Below the pieces are notes generated by a model that searched no databases, had not been told where the DNA came from, and was given only the letters and a program-made list of their open reading frames with translations. Shown here piece after piece: positions 15,660-24,040 of a DNA stretch of 64,000 nt (positions are counted from its first letter, which is position 1; the number at the start of each line of letters is the position of its first letter). The position numbers were made by a program, and so were the translations under genes. This DNA is from Polaribacter sp. KT25b (lineage in GTDB: Bacteria; Bacteroidota; Bacteroidia; Flavobacteriales; Flavobacteriaceae): positions 2,919,501 to 2,983,500 of the forward strand of contig NZ_LT629752.1 in the NCBI RefSeq assembly GCF_900105145.1, in the 5' to 3' direction.

Positions 15660-17431
15660 ACATATTCTCTTTCTTGAATTGGTAATTCTACTTTTATGAT
15701 AGTTCCGTTATTTTTAGAAGTAATAATCTTAAACTTGCCTTTCATCATTTTTATTCTAGCATAAATTTGATTGATTCCTATACCTTTCTTAGAGAAAGTT
15801 TTCTTTTTATCAAAACCAATTCCGTCATCAGAAATTTCTAAAATAAGACTACCCTCCTCTTCTTTTAATTGAATAAATGCACTATCTGCTTTACTGTGTT
15901 TTAAGATATTATTTATAAATTCTTGAATAATATTATATGTTTTAATTTCAAAATTCTGATCATATCTTCTCAAACTTCCAATTTGTGTATCAATAGATAA
16001 TTCTGAATTTGAATATTTTTCTGCAATATCTTTTATAGCAAAATTTAATCCAAATTTTAACAAAACTGATGACATTAAAGAATGTGATAAATCTCTAATT
16101 TTTGCTGAAGCTTCATTAATTATTTTTTGAGTTTTATCAATTTCAATTGGCACATCTCCTTCAAATTGTCTTACTGATGCTTGTAAGTGTAAGTTTGCAG
16201 ATGATAATAAAGCACTAACACTATCGTGCAATGTTTCTGCAATTTCTTTTCTTTCAGATTCTTTTCCATCAATCGTGGCATTTAAAATTCTTACTTGAGA
16301 ATCAGATTTTAATTTATCTAATTTTTGACTTTGAAGTAGTTCTGTTTTACTCAGTTTAATTTGCAAGTTTTTTTGTCGTAAACTATAATAGGTTATAATT
16401 ACTAGTAGAAAAATAAGGATTAAGGAACTTATTACAACAATTGTATTTGCTCTGTCTTTTTCTTCTAAAAGTTTGATGTCTTGTTTCTTTTCTAAAAGTT
16501 CTTTTTGAGTATTAAAATCATATTCAAAACCTAATTTTTCAATAATTCTTCTTATTTCTTTTCCCCTTAAAGTATCTTTAATTTCATAAGAAAGTTCTTG
16601 AAATGAATAAGCCTCATAATCTTTCATTTTATATAAGTTATAAGCTAAATTGTAATATAAATTCTCTTTAACTCTTAGTGCTCTATCACTACTTTCATTT
16701 TTAATTAGATCTAAAGCTTCCTTGTATGTTTTTTTTGCCTCTTTATAATTGTTTTGATCTAAAAAAATACTCGCTAAGTTTCCTTTAGCAGCAGCTTCAG
16801 AAATTTTATTATTACGTTTTTGATGAATAGAAACTGCTCTTATTGCATACTGTTTAGCTAAATCATATAAAGAATCTTTCCTATGAATTCCTGAAAGATT
16901 TGTTGAAGCACTAGCTTGATAAGAAAGGGACTTAGTTTCTAAAGATTCTATTTCTAATGTTTTATGATAAAAATATCTAGCAGAATCAATTTGACTATTC
17001 CTTAAATATTCATTTCCTAATTTTAAATATGTCCTAATTTTCTCTACCTCATAATATTCATCATAATTAAGGTCATAAATACTATTATTTTCTAACTCAA
17101 GTATATTTAATGCATTTTTATAATGTATTATTGATATATTATGATTATTGTTAATACTATAAATCTCAGCAACTAGAAAATTTAGTTTAAAGCTTATTTC
17201 AGGGTCTAAATCAGATTTTAATAATGGAAGTGCTTTTTCTAAAGCTTCAGGATAACGAGCGTTATTAAATAACTTTTGAATTCCAAGATACTTCTTTTGA
17301 TATAGACTGTCGTTCTTTTGTGTGTACAAAAAAGAAACCTTATTAAATAAGGTTTCTTTTTTTATGAATTTAAATGCTTTTACTGGATAAAAGTTAAAAC
17401 AAATAAATAATATTACTATTTTCTCTTTCAA
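15656..17431 (-). CDS. TPR-containing sensor histidine kinase (HisKA_3 type)
   Basis: 591 residues. A signal-like N-terminus is followed by TPR helices (about 45-310) predicted to be periplasmic, one membrane helix (near 328-350, TIVVISSLILIFLLVIITYY), a coiled coil, then the phosphoacceptor helix ERKEIAETLHDSVSALL with its His and a HATPase domain with EFINNILKH (N box) and DDGIGFD (G box). The probable partner is the NarL-type regulator encoded 0.8 kb upstream. The gene starts 11 bases after the stop of the intervening lipoprotein gene, suggesting one transcript. Signal unknown. Confidence 0.88.
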   Translation of the reverse strand: MKEKIVILFICFNFYPVKAFKFIKKETLFNKVSFLYTQKNDSLYQKKYLGIQKLFNNARYPEALEKALPLLKSDLDPEISFKLNFLVAEIYSINNNHNISIIHYKNALNILELENNSIYDLNYDEYYEVEKIRTYLKLGNEYLRNSQIDSARYFYHKTLEIESLETKSLSYQASASTNLSGIHRKDSLYDLAKQYAIRAVSIHQKRNNKISEAAAKGNLASIFLDQNNYKEAKKTYKEALDLIKNESSDRALRVKENLYYNLAYNLYKMKDYEAYSFQELSYEIKDTLRGKEIRRIIEKLGFEYDFNTQKELLEKKQDIKLLEEKDRANTIVVISSLILIFLLVIITYYSLRQKNLQIKLSKTELLQSQKLDKLKSDSQVRILNATIDGKESERKEIAETLHDSVSALLSSANLHLQASVRQFEGDVPIEIDKTQKIINEASAKIRDLSHSLMSSVLLKFGLNFAIKDIAEKYSNSELSIDTQIGSLRRYDQNFEIKTYNIIQEFINNILKHSKADSAFIQLKEEEGSLILEISDDGIGFDKKKTFSKKGIGINQIYARIKMMKGKFKIITSKNNGTIIKVELPIQEREYV

Positions 17432-17442
17432 TTAATTAATTT

Positions 17443-18135
17443 TTACCAATCTTCACCATCATCGATAATGATAACTGGCTTTCTATCTGCTGATGTAGCA
17501 TCTCCTTTTGCATTGTCTCCTGTATGGTTTACAAAATGAATTTGTAATAACTCATTTTCTTCTTTTTCTAAAGTTCTAGAATAACTATCATTTTGTTGAG
17601 ATTTCCCACTTTCTTCTAAATGCACTTCATATACACTAATTTCGTCATTATAAACAAAATCTACAGAAACATTATTACTAACCTTAAAATCTAATTCATA
17701 GGTACCGTTTTCGTTTTTTATAACGCTATACTCTTCCAGAAAACTATCATCAGATTTTTTAACATATTTAATGTTATCATCAAAAATAGAAATACTTGGA
17801 ACTTTATTAGAGTTTTCTGTTATAAAATCTACCTTAAAGTTTTCGTCATCAAAGAATAAATCTGATTGTAAATTACTTTTTTGTTCAAGATCATCATCAG
17901 AGACACTTAAATATAACTCATTTATATTCTCTGCCGTATTTTTAACCTTAGCAACTTTAACATTACTGTCCAAATCTAAATCGATAGAATATGCACCAGT
18001 TGCATCTCTTTTTAATTCAAAAGTTTTAAATAATTCTTTACTTTGTTCTGGCATTAGAGCTTCTTCTTCACTAGAACATGAAGAAAACACTAAAGAAAAT
18101 ACTACTGCTACTGCTAAAAAATTTCTTTTTTTCAT
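17443..18135 (-). CDS. Lipoprotein encoded between histidine kinase and response regulator
   Basis: 230 residues with a lipoprotein signal (VFSSCSSEEE, Cys near residue 20). The mature part is rich in Asp, Glu, Ser and Asn, with a repeated design of two similar parts (GAYSIDLDLDSNVKVAKV and later GTYELDFKVSNNVSVDFV), suggesting two beta domains, and an acidic tail DDGEDW. No named family recognised. It lies 11 bases upstream of the kinase and downstream of the regulator gene, so it may act as an envelope partner or ligand binder of the periplasmic TPR sensor; that is inference. Confidence 0.6.
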   Translation of the reverse strand: MKKRNFLAVAVVFSLVFSSCSSEEEALMPEQSKELFKTFELKRDATGAYSIDLDLDSNVKVAKVKNTAENINELYLSVSDDDLEQKSNLQSDLFFDDENFKVDFITENSNKVPSISIFDDNIKYVKKSDDSFLEEYSVIKNENGTYELDFKVSNNVSVDFVYNDEISVYEVHLEESGKSQQNDSYSRTLEKEENELLQIHFVNHTGDNAKGDATSADRKPVIIIDDGEDW

Positions 18136-18195
18136 TTTTACTATAATTTATACTAGGGGTTTATAATTGTTTAGCTAAAGCACACAGTTTAAAAC

Positions 18196-18227
18196 TGTTG
18201 GGGAACATCTTTAATACTTTGTTGGGG
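18196..18227. promoter_or_regulatory. Direct repeats upstream of the lipoprotein-kinase genes
   Basis: TGTTGGGG occurs at 18196-18203 and again at 18220-18227, 24 bases apart, in the gap before the leftward lipoprotein gene. The G runs stand out in AT-rich DNA and resemble the GGGG half-sites upstream of the regulator. A short palindrome, ACAGTTTAAAACTGT, overlaps at 18184-18198. Confidence 0.4.
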
Positions 18228-18232
18228 GATTT

Positions 18233-18898
18233 TTATACTATTTTATTTTTAACTGCGTACATTGCTAAACCTACTGCATTTTTTACTTTTAATTTTCTTA
18301 ATAAATTTTTTCTATATGTTTCAACCGTGCTAAGAGCTAAATTTAATTTTTCGGCTATTTCTGGCGAACTATATTCTTTTGTTATTAACTTTAAAACATC
18401 TATCTCTCTTTCTGTTAAAGCCTCAATTATTTTTTTAACTGGTGCTTCACCTGCAGGAACATGATGTCCTGAGAAAGATTTTAATAGAATCTTTTGAATA
18501 TCATCACTAAAATATTGTTCTCCTCTTGCAACTGCTTTTATGGCATTTACTATATGCTCACCAGCATTATTTTTTGTGATATAACCTTTGCAACCAAGAC
18601 TCAACATTTCTTGAACAATTTTAATATCATCATAACTAGAAAGAATAATAACCTTTTGAGCAATTCCTTTTTTATTAAAATGTCTAAGAACTTCAAAACC
18701 ATCTAAAATTGGCATTGTAATATCTAAAATTAAAACATCTGCTATGTTTCCTTTTTTATCAAACCAATCTGTTACTTCTTTTCCTGTTAAAGAATAATCT
18801 TTAATTTCAATATCTTTATCAGTATTAATTACAGCGATGATACCTTCTATTAATATCTTATGATCATCGGCAACATGAACGTAAATCTTTTTCTTCAT
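18233..18898 (-). CDS. Response regulator, NarL/LuxR family
   Basis: 221 residues. The receiver domain has the acidic pair Asp11-Asp12, phosphoacceptor Asp59 in LILDITMP, the switch Ser in ILSSYD and Lys in YITK. The C-terminal LuxR-type helix-turn-helix is LTEREIDVLKLITKEYSS followed by STVETYRKNLLRKLKVK. It should be phosphorylated by the adjacent kinase and bind DNA as a dimer. A good promoter (minus-strand TTG, 20-base spacer, TAAATTTG, 18912-18942) precedes it, with three G/C dyads just upstream, suggesting autoregulation. Confidence 0.93.
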   Translation of the reverse strand: MKKKIYVHVADDHKILIEGIIAVINTDKDIEIKDYSLTGKEVTDWFDKKGNIADVLILDITMPILDGFEVLRHFNKKGIAQKVIILSSYDDIKIVQEMLSLGCKGYITKNNAGEHIVNAIKAVARGEQYFSDDIQKILLKSFSGHHVPAGEAPVKKIIEALTEREIDVLKLITKEYSSPEIAEKLNLALSTVETYRKNLLRKLKVKNAVGLAMYAVKNKIV

Positions 18899-18911
18899 TA
18901 TTATCTATTGT

Positions 18912-18942
18912 CAAATTTATATCACTAAAGTAGATTGCACAA
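18912..18942 (-). promoter_or_regulatory. Promoter of the response regulator gene
   Basis: On the minus strand TTG (18942-18940) and TAAATTTG (18919-18912) are 20 bases apart, matching the flavobacterial -33/-7 pattern. The -7 box lies 13 bases before the ATG. Confidence 0.6.
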
Positions 18943-19005
18943 TACCCTTTTATGGGGTAATTTACTTCTCCCCAAAAAAGGGGAGAAACACCCCCATTTA
19001 CGGGG
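18943..19005. promoter_or_regulatory. Three CCC(C)-N6-GGGG dyads upstream of the response regulator promoter
   Basis: Three dyads with the same six-base spacer: TACCC-TTTTAT-GGGGTA (18943-18959), TTCTCCCC-AAAAAA-GGGGAGAA (18966-18987) and CCCC-ATTTAC-GGGG (18992-19005). Centres are about 26 and 22 bases apart, and the first abuts the -33 box. The CCC-N6-GGG geometry resembles the 7-2-7 site of NarL-family regulators. Confidence 0.55.
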
Positions 19006-19123
19006 AGAAGAGATTTATTAAAACACTGATTTTAAGAAACTTACAAATACCTAGAAAATCACAAAAACTTGTATTTAAAGAAACTGATAAAAAGATTTTT
19101 TATCAGATAAATTCTTAAAAAAT

Positions 19124-19152
19124 AAAAAACCGAGAAAATTTCTCGGTTTTTT
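19124..19152 (-). terminator. Terminator downstream of the DUF4293 gene
   Basis: An AAAAAACCGAGAA stem pairs with TTCTCGGTTTTTT around an A/T loop. Placed about 30 bases beyond the leftward stop at 19181. Confidence 0.75.
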
Positions 19153-19180
19153 TTCGCACTAAATATACTATTTGTTAGTC

Positions 19181-19612
19181 TTATCGCAATCTATCTACAG
19201 ATTTTACGAGATCTTCATCCTTTTTAATAGCTCTATTTGCCAAAACAATAAGCAATATAACCAAAATTGGTAAGAACATCCCAATACCTTTCTCTGAAAC
19301 AGCATTTTCTCCAGGTAAAGTTAGAGATAAATAAATCAACAATCCTAATAAAAAAAGATTAATCAAAATTATAATGCGTCCTAATACAAACTGTAACTTT
19401 CTATCCTTAAATAGAAATATAGTTACCAATGACAAAATTGCCGACGCAAAGAACATAAAAGGAATTACTTTTAAAATAATTTCTTCATTAGAAAACAAAT
19501 CTAAAACAAATATTTGTTCTTTTAAAGTATTCCATAAATAAAACACAAAAATTAATCCTCCAGAAATTATAGAAGCTAAAAATAAATATATACTTTGTAT
19601 TCTTTGTAACAT
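19181..19612 (-). CDS. DUF4293 family membrane protein
   Basis: 143 residues with four membrane helices and the N-terminal MLQRIQSIYLFLA that typifies DUF4293, a Bacteroidota family of small membrane proteins. The C-terminus is basic and polar (ANRAIKKDEDLVKSVDRLR), presumably cytoplasmic. In related genomes this gene commonly stands divergently beside rho, as here. No biochemical role is known to me. Confidence 0.75.
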   Translation of the reverse strand: MLQRIQSIYLFLASIISGGLIFVFYLWNTLKEQIFVLDLFSNEEIILKVIPFMFFASAILSLVTIFLFKDRKLQFVLGRIIILINLFLLGLLIYLSLTLPGENAVSEKGIGMFLPILVILLIVLANRAIKKDEDLVKSVDRLR

Positions 19613-19683
19613 ACCTCTTATTATAATGACAAAAATAGCGCTTCTTTTTTAAAAAAGAAAACCTATAAGTAAAAAAAAAAGTA

Positions 19684-19691
19684 TATATTTG
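19684..19691 (+). promoter_or_regulatory. Putative -7 box of the rho gene
   Basis: TATATTTG, a perfect TAnnTTTG match, lies 118 bases upstream of the rho ATG. A leader of about 105 bases would leave room for autoregulation by Rho, as in other bacteria, but no structure is obvious in it. Confidence 0.45.
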
Positions 19692-19809
19692 TAATATAGT
19701 AACCGCACAAAAAATATTGTATAGCACTATATACAATAAGTAAAATCAAAAAAAACAATTTATAGACATCTTAAAAGCTTAAGATTAAATTAACTTAATA
19801 TACACATAA

Positions 19810-21525
19810 ATGTTCGAAATTTCTGAACTAAAAGAAAAAACTCTTGCTGATTTACAGGTAATTGCAAAATCCATTGGATTAACTAAAACAAGTCAATTAA
19901 AAAAATTAGACTTAGTTTATCAAATATTAGACACACAAGCAGCGAATCCTACAAAAGTCTCAAATACGGAGGGATCAGAAACTCCAAAAACGGACAAACC
20001 TAAAAGAAGAAGGGTTGTTAAAAAAATTCAACCTAAAAAAACTGTTGTTGAAACCACTACTCCAGAAATAACAACAGAGAACACAAAAACAAAAGAAAAT
20101 TCTAAACCTATAGAAAAAGCTACTCCTGCAGCTAAAAAGGAAGAAGTAAAAAAAGTTATTGAAAAAAGAACTCCTGCAAGACCTAGGGTTAAACAAGAAA
20201 AAAAGGAGGAAGTTGATTCTTCTAGCAAATCAACTGAAGAAACTACAGATATCAAAACTAAAAAGGAGCAAAAACCTGTTAATAATAATCCAAACAGAAA
20301 TCCTCCTAGAAAAAATAACTCACAAAAGAGTAAAGAACAAAACAATTCTAAAAACAATTCAAACAGAGGTAACAAATCTGGAAACAGATATAAAGATCCT
20401 GATTTTGAATTTGACGGAATTATTGAAAGTGAAGGCGTATTAGAAATGATGCCTGATGGTTATGGTTTTTTACGTTCTTCTGATTATAATTATTTATCAT
20501 CTCCAGATGATATTTATGTTTCTCAATCTCAAATTAAATTATTTGGTTTAAAAACAGGTGATACTGTTAGAGGAAATGTTCGTCCGCCAAAAGAAGGTGA
20601 AAAGTATTTTCCTTTAATTAGAGTTTCTAAAATAAATGGATTAAACCCTAATATAGTTAGAGACAGAGTTTCTTTTGAACACCTAACACCTTTATTTCCT
20701 GAAGAAAAGTTTAATTTAGCAGAAAAAGGAAGTTCTTTATCAACTAGAATAATCGATTTATTTTCTCCTATCGGAAAAGGACAACGTGGAATGATTGTTG
20801 CCCAACCGAAAACAGGGAAAACAATGTTGCTAAAAGACATTGCCAATGCTATAGCAATGAATCATCCAGAAGTTTATCAAATTGTATTATTAATTGATGA
20901 ACGCCCGGAAGAAGTTACAGACATGCAAAGAAGTGTGCGTGGCGAGGTTGTTGCATCTACTTTTGATGAACCTGCAGATAAACATGTTCGTGTAGCAAAT
21001 ATTGTTTTAGAAAAAGCGAAACGTTTAGTAGAATGTGGGCACGATGTTGTAATTCTTTTAGATTCAATTACACGTTTGGCAAGAGCTTATAACACAGTTG
21101 CTCCTGCATCAGGAAAAATACTTTCTGGTGGTATCGATGCAAATGCACTGCACAAACCAAAACGTTTCTTTGGAGCTGCTAGAAACATTGAAGGAGGTGG
21201 TTCTTTAACTATTATTGCAACTGCACTTACAGAAACTGGTTCTAAAATGGACGAAGTAATTTTCGAAGAATTTAAAGGAACAGGTAATATGGAACTTCAA
21301 TTAGATAGAAATATTTCTAATAGACGTATTTACCCTGCTATTGATTTAATTAAATCTTCTACTAGACGTGATGATTTATTATTAGACGCTAAAACAGTAC
21401 AAAGAATGTGGGTTTTACGCAAATATCTTGCAGACATGAATCCTATAGAAGCAATGGAATTTATCAATGAAAGAATTAAGTTTTCTAAAAATAATGACGA
21501 GTTTTTAATCTCTATGAATGGTTAA
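19810..21525 (+). CDS. rho: Transcription termination factor Rho
   Basis: 571 residues; hexameric RNA-dependent ATPase that ends transcription. Order: Rho_N helical domain (1-45, [20 protein letters not shown]), a long low-complexity insertion of Lys, Pro, Thr, Asn and Glu (about 48-195), the RNA-binding cold-shock domain (about 200-285, [14 protein letters not shown] and [13 protein letters not shown]), then the ATPase with Walker [10 protein letters not shown] (near residue 335), Walker [11 protein letters not shown] and the Q/R loops. E. coli Rho has 419 residues; the difference is the insertion, a feature known in Bacteroidota and other phyla. A terminator hairpin follows. Confidence 0.95.
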   Translation: MFEISELKEKTLADLQVIAKSIGLTKTSQLKKLDLVYQILDTQAANPTKVSNTEGSETPKTDKPKRRRVVKKIQPKKTVVETTTPEITTENTKTKENSKPIEKATPAAKKEEVKKVIEKRTPARPRVKQEKKEEVDSSSKSTEETTDIKTKKEQKPVNNNPNRNPPRKNNSQKSKEQNNSKNNSNRGNKSGNRYKDPDFEFDGIIESEGVLEMMPDGYGFLRSSDYNYLSSPDDIYVSQSQIKLFGLKTGDTVRGNVRPPKEGEKYFPLIRVSKINGLNPNIVRDRVSFEHLTPLFPEEKFNLAEKGSSLSTRIIDLFSPIGKGQRGMIVAQPKTGKTMLLKDIANAIAMNHPEVYQIVLLIDERPEEVTDMQRSVRGEVVASTFDEPADKHVRVANIVLEKAKRLVECGHDVVILLDSITRLARAYNTVAPASGKILSGGIDANALHKPKRFFGAARNIEGGGSLTIIATALTETGSKMDEVIFEEFKGTGNMELQLDRNISNRRIYPAIDLIKSSTRRDDLLLDAKTVQRMWVLRKYLADMNPIEAMEFINERIKFSKNNDEFLISMNG

Positions 21526-21556
21526 AACCTTTAATTATTAAATATAAGAATAAACA

Positions 21557-21590
21557 CAAAACCTTTTTGAGAAATCAAGAAGGTTTTTTT
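21557..21590 (+). terminator. Terminator after rho
   Basis: AAAACCTTTTTGA pairs with TCAAGAAGGTTTT (one G-T pair) around the loop GAAA and is followed by a run of seven T. Located 32 bases after the rho stop. Confidence 0.8.
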
Positions 21591-21764
21591 GTAATATTAT
21601 TTTGGTTTAAATCTAAAAAATAAACATTCCATTATTCTAAATCTCTAAAAGAGAGTTTTAAAATCAAAAAAAACAACATCTCACTTTTCTACTAAGAAAC
21701 AAGAAACATTAAAAGAACTAATCTTAATTGCTCAAACCTAACAAAAGACGAAAATTTAGAGCAT
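21591..21764. other. Intergenic spacer between convergent rho and ppiD-like gene
   Basis: About 175 bases of AT-rich sequence between the two terminators. No reading frame of note, RNA gene or repeat is visible. Confidence 0.5.
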
Positions 21765-21801
21765 AAAAAAACCGTTCAAAAATTATTCTGAACGGTTTTT
21801 T
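21765..21801 (-). terminator. Terminator downstream of the ppiD-like gene
   Basis: AAAAAAACCGTTCA pairs with TGAACGGTTTTTTT, with long A/T runs on both sides, 26 bases beyond the leftward stop codon at 21827. Confidence 0.8.
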
Positions 21802-21826
21802 TTATGATTGAAAATAAAAACTACAA

Positions 21827-23917
21827 TTAGTTTGCAGTATACATCATCGCTCTGTTATCTTCTATATCTGATGCATTTTTAATTGCTTCATACATTTTAT
21901 TAGTAAGTCTTTTTCTAGATTCAGAAATTCTCTTTCTATTAGCATCATAGTTCGGTAATGCTGTTGGTAGTTCTTTTTTTGTTACCATAAAAGCATAAAC
22001 ACCTCTATCACCTATAACAGAATTAACAACTTTATTTAACGAAGCATTATACATTGCACCAACAACTTTTGGCTCAACACCAACTCCAGAAAGAGTAGGC
22101 GTCTTTAATGTTAAACCATTAGATGTTCTTACGTTTGTGTTATTTGCAGTTGCGATATCAGCTAGAGAAGCACCTTGTAATTTATCTTTCAATAATGCTG
22201 CTTTCTTTTCGTTTAATAAAATAGGTCTAACAGTATTTGTTGCTTTTTCTGCAGACATTACTCCTTTTTCTTCTGCACTAGTTATAAATGCAACAACATG
22301 ACTACCCTCTAAATCAAAACGTTTAAAATCATTTACATTTGTTTCTTTACCAAATGCCCAACTTACAATTTGTCTTTGATTACCTAACCCAGGAACATTT
22401 TCATCTAACACTTTTAAACCAACAGCTATTTTTGGTGTATATTTTTTTTCTGTTGCTAAATCGTAAAATTTATTATTTTTAGAAATCGCTAAAGCAAATT
22501 CTTCAGCATTTTTAAAAACATCATTTTCAGTAGCTTCAGATGCTTCAATTTTTCTACTATAAGTAGCTAATTTTACAACTTTTTGACTATTCTTTTGATT
22601 GTCAATTTTTATAACATGAAAACCAAACGGAGTTTTAACTACACCAATATCTCCTTTTTTACCTTCAAAACAAAAGTCTCTAAAAAAAGGTGTCATTCTA
22701 GAATATGTAAACCAATCTAAATCTCCTTCTTTTGCTCCAGAGCCTAAATCCGAAGAAAAAGTTTTTGCTAAATCTCCAAATTTACGAACGTTTCTTTTAA
22801 CTACAGATAAAAGACTATCTGCTAAAACTTTAGCTTCTTCTTCTGTTCTTGTTACGTCTGCACCAACTCTTTGAGCACCTATAAATGGAATTAATATATG
22901 GCTTGCTCTTACTGAATCTGGCATTTTAGAAACTTCTGTAATTTTAGAAATTTTATAGTAATCTTTATCTTTATACGGCCCAACTACATCACCTTTATTA
23001 GCTTCAAAAATTTGAGTTGCAGCTTCTTGATTTACTAAATTCTTAAATTGAAAGTTTTCATTTAAACCTGTATCAGAATTATTATCTGATAAAAATATAC
23101 TTTCATCTTTCGTATTTTTAAGATCTTCTATTAAAGTAGCAACATCATCTTTTATAACTTTCTCATCAGCAGGAGTTGCAACTATATTAAATTGAACATA
23201 AGAAACATCTCTACTAGCTTCTACTTTAAAATCATTTTTATGATTTTTAATATAAGATTCAACTTCAGATTTTTTTATTTTCACTATACTATCAGCAATA
23301 CTTGTAAACGGTATATAAACAAACTGTGCATTTAACTTAGTATTATCTAATAAGTATTCTAATTCTCCTTCTTTTAAAGAAGCACCTAAACCAGCTGTAA
23401 CTAAATTATTGTAAGTATTAGTTTCTTCATTGTCTCTAATTTGGTTCATATAACCAGACCATTGCGCCCAAAGTTCTGTTTTGTTTTCTTTTTCTGTTGC
23501 TAAAAATTGTTTGAACTTAGATTCATCAAACAAACCAGATTCAGTTTGATATTGAGGATTACTTTGTACAAAGGGAGCACTAACAATTTCTTTCCAAATA
23601 TCTGCTTCACCAATAGTAATACCAGCTTGGGTTAATTGATTTTCATATATTTTTTTTCTTAGAATATTATCCCAAACAGTTTTAGCTGCTTGCATTTCTG
23701 AAACCTGACCTCCAGTTTGTTGTTTATAATTTTCTAATTCTTGTACAAATTCTTCTCTAGAAATAGATTCTCCATTAATTTCACCTATTTCATTTACTTT
23801 ACTAGAGTTAAAAAAATCACCAAGAGTTGAAGGATCTAATACAAATGCAAAAAGGGCTAATCCAATAATGATGATTAAGAACATTGATCGTTCTCTAATT
23901 TTTGATAAAACTGCCAT
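21827..23917 (-). CDS. PpiD-like membrane-anchored peptidyl-prolyl isomerase
   Basis: 696 residues. One N-terminal membrane helix (SMFLIIIIGLALFAFVLDP, residues 11-29) anchors a large periplasmic part. A SurA_N-like chaperone region (about 40-170) is followed by a parvulin domain around residues 335-445, recognisable by VRASHILIPF, EGDLDWFTYSRMTPFFRDF and TPFGFHVIKID. PpiD homologues assist folding of secreted and outer-membrane proteins at the Sec exit. It is last in a leftward run with the corC-like, lptC, TPR, porin-like and coaX genes, separated from the corC-like gene by 123 bases. Confidence 0.9.
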   Translation of the reverse strand: MAVLSKIRERSMFLIIIIGLALFAFVLDPSTLGDFFNSSKVNEIGEINGESISREEFVQELENYKQQTGGQVSEMQAAKTVWDNILRKKIYENQLTQAGITIGEADIWKEIVSAPFVQSNPQYQTESGLFDESKFKQFLATEKENKTELWAQWSGYMNQIRDNEETNTYNNLVTAGLGASLKEGELEYLLDNTKLNAQFVYIPFTSIADSIVKIKKSEVESYIKNHKNDFKVEASRDVSYVQFNIVATPADEKVIKDDVATLIEDLKNTKDESIFLSDNNSDTGLNENFQFKNLVNQEAATQIFEANKGDVVGPYKDKDYYKISKITEVSKMPDSVRASHILIPFIGAQRVGADVTRTEEEAKVLADSLLSVVKRNVRKFGDLAKTFSSDLGSGAKEGDLDWFTYSRMTPFFRDFCFEGKKGDIGVVKTPFGFHVIKIDNQKNSQKVVKLATYSRKIEASEATENDVFKNAEEFALAISKNNKFYDLATEKKYTPKIAVGLKVLDENVPGLGNQRQIVSWAFGKETNVNDFKRFDLEGSHVVAFITSAEEKGVMSAEKATNTVRPILLNEKKAALLKDKLQGASLADIATANNTNVRTSNGLTLKTPTLSGVGVEPKVVGAMYNASLNKVVNSVIGDRGVYAFMVTKKELPTALPNYDANRKRISESRKRLTNKMYEAIKNASDIEDNRAMMYTAN

Positions 23918-24040
23918 ACGTGTTTTTATTTATTTTCAGTTGGCGAATATACGATTTTTGGTTTTAATATTGCAACCCATTTTTCACTTATTAGTAGTAA
24001 GTTAGGAGCTATTTTTAGTGTAGAACTTTAATTATATATT

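Noticed and set aside
17771..18464. Rightward frames of 131 and 88 codons over the lipoprotein and regulator genes
   Set aside because: Both are antisense to genes with clear signal peptide or receiver/HTH motifs and have no own promoter or homology.
18966..18987. Hairpin CTCCCC-AAAAAA-GGGGAG as a terminator
   Set aside because: No T run follows on either strand, and it belongs to a set of three dyads with equal spacing, better explained as operators.
20028..20375. Leftward frames antisense to rho, rich in Phe, Ser and Leu
   Set aside because: They mirror the Lys/Glu/Thr-rich insertion of Rho; the composition is a by-product of that low-complexity coding sequence.
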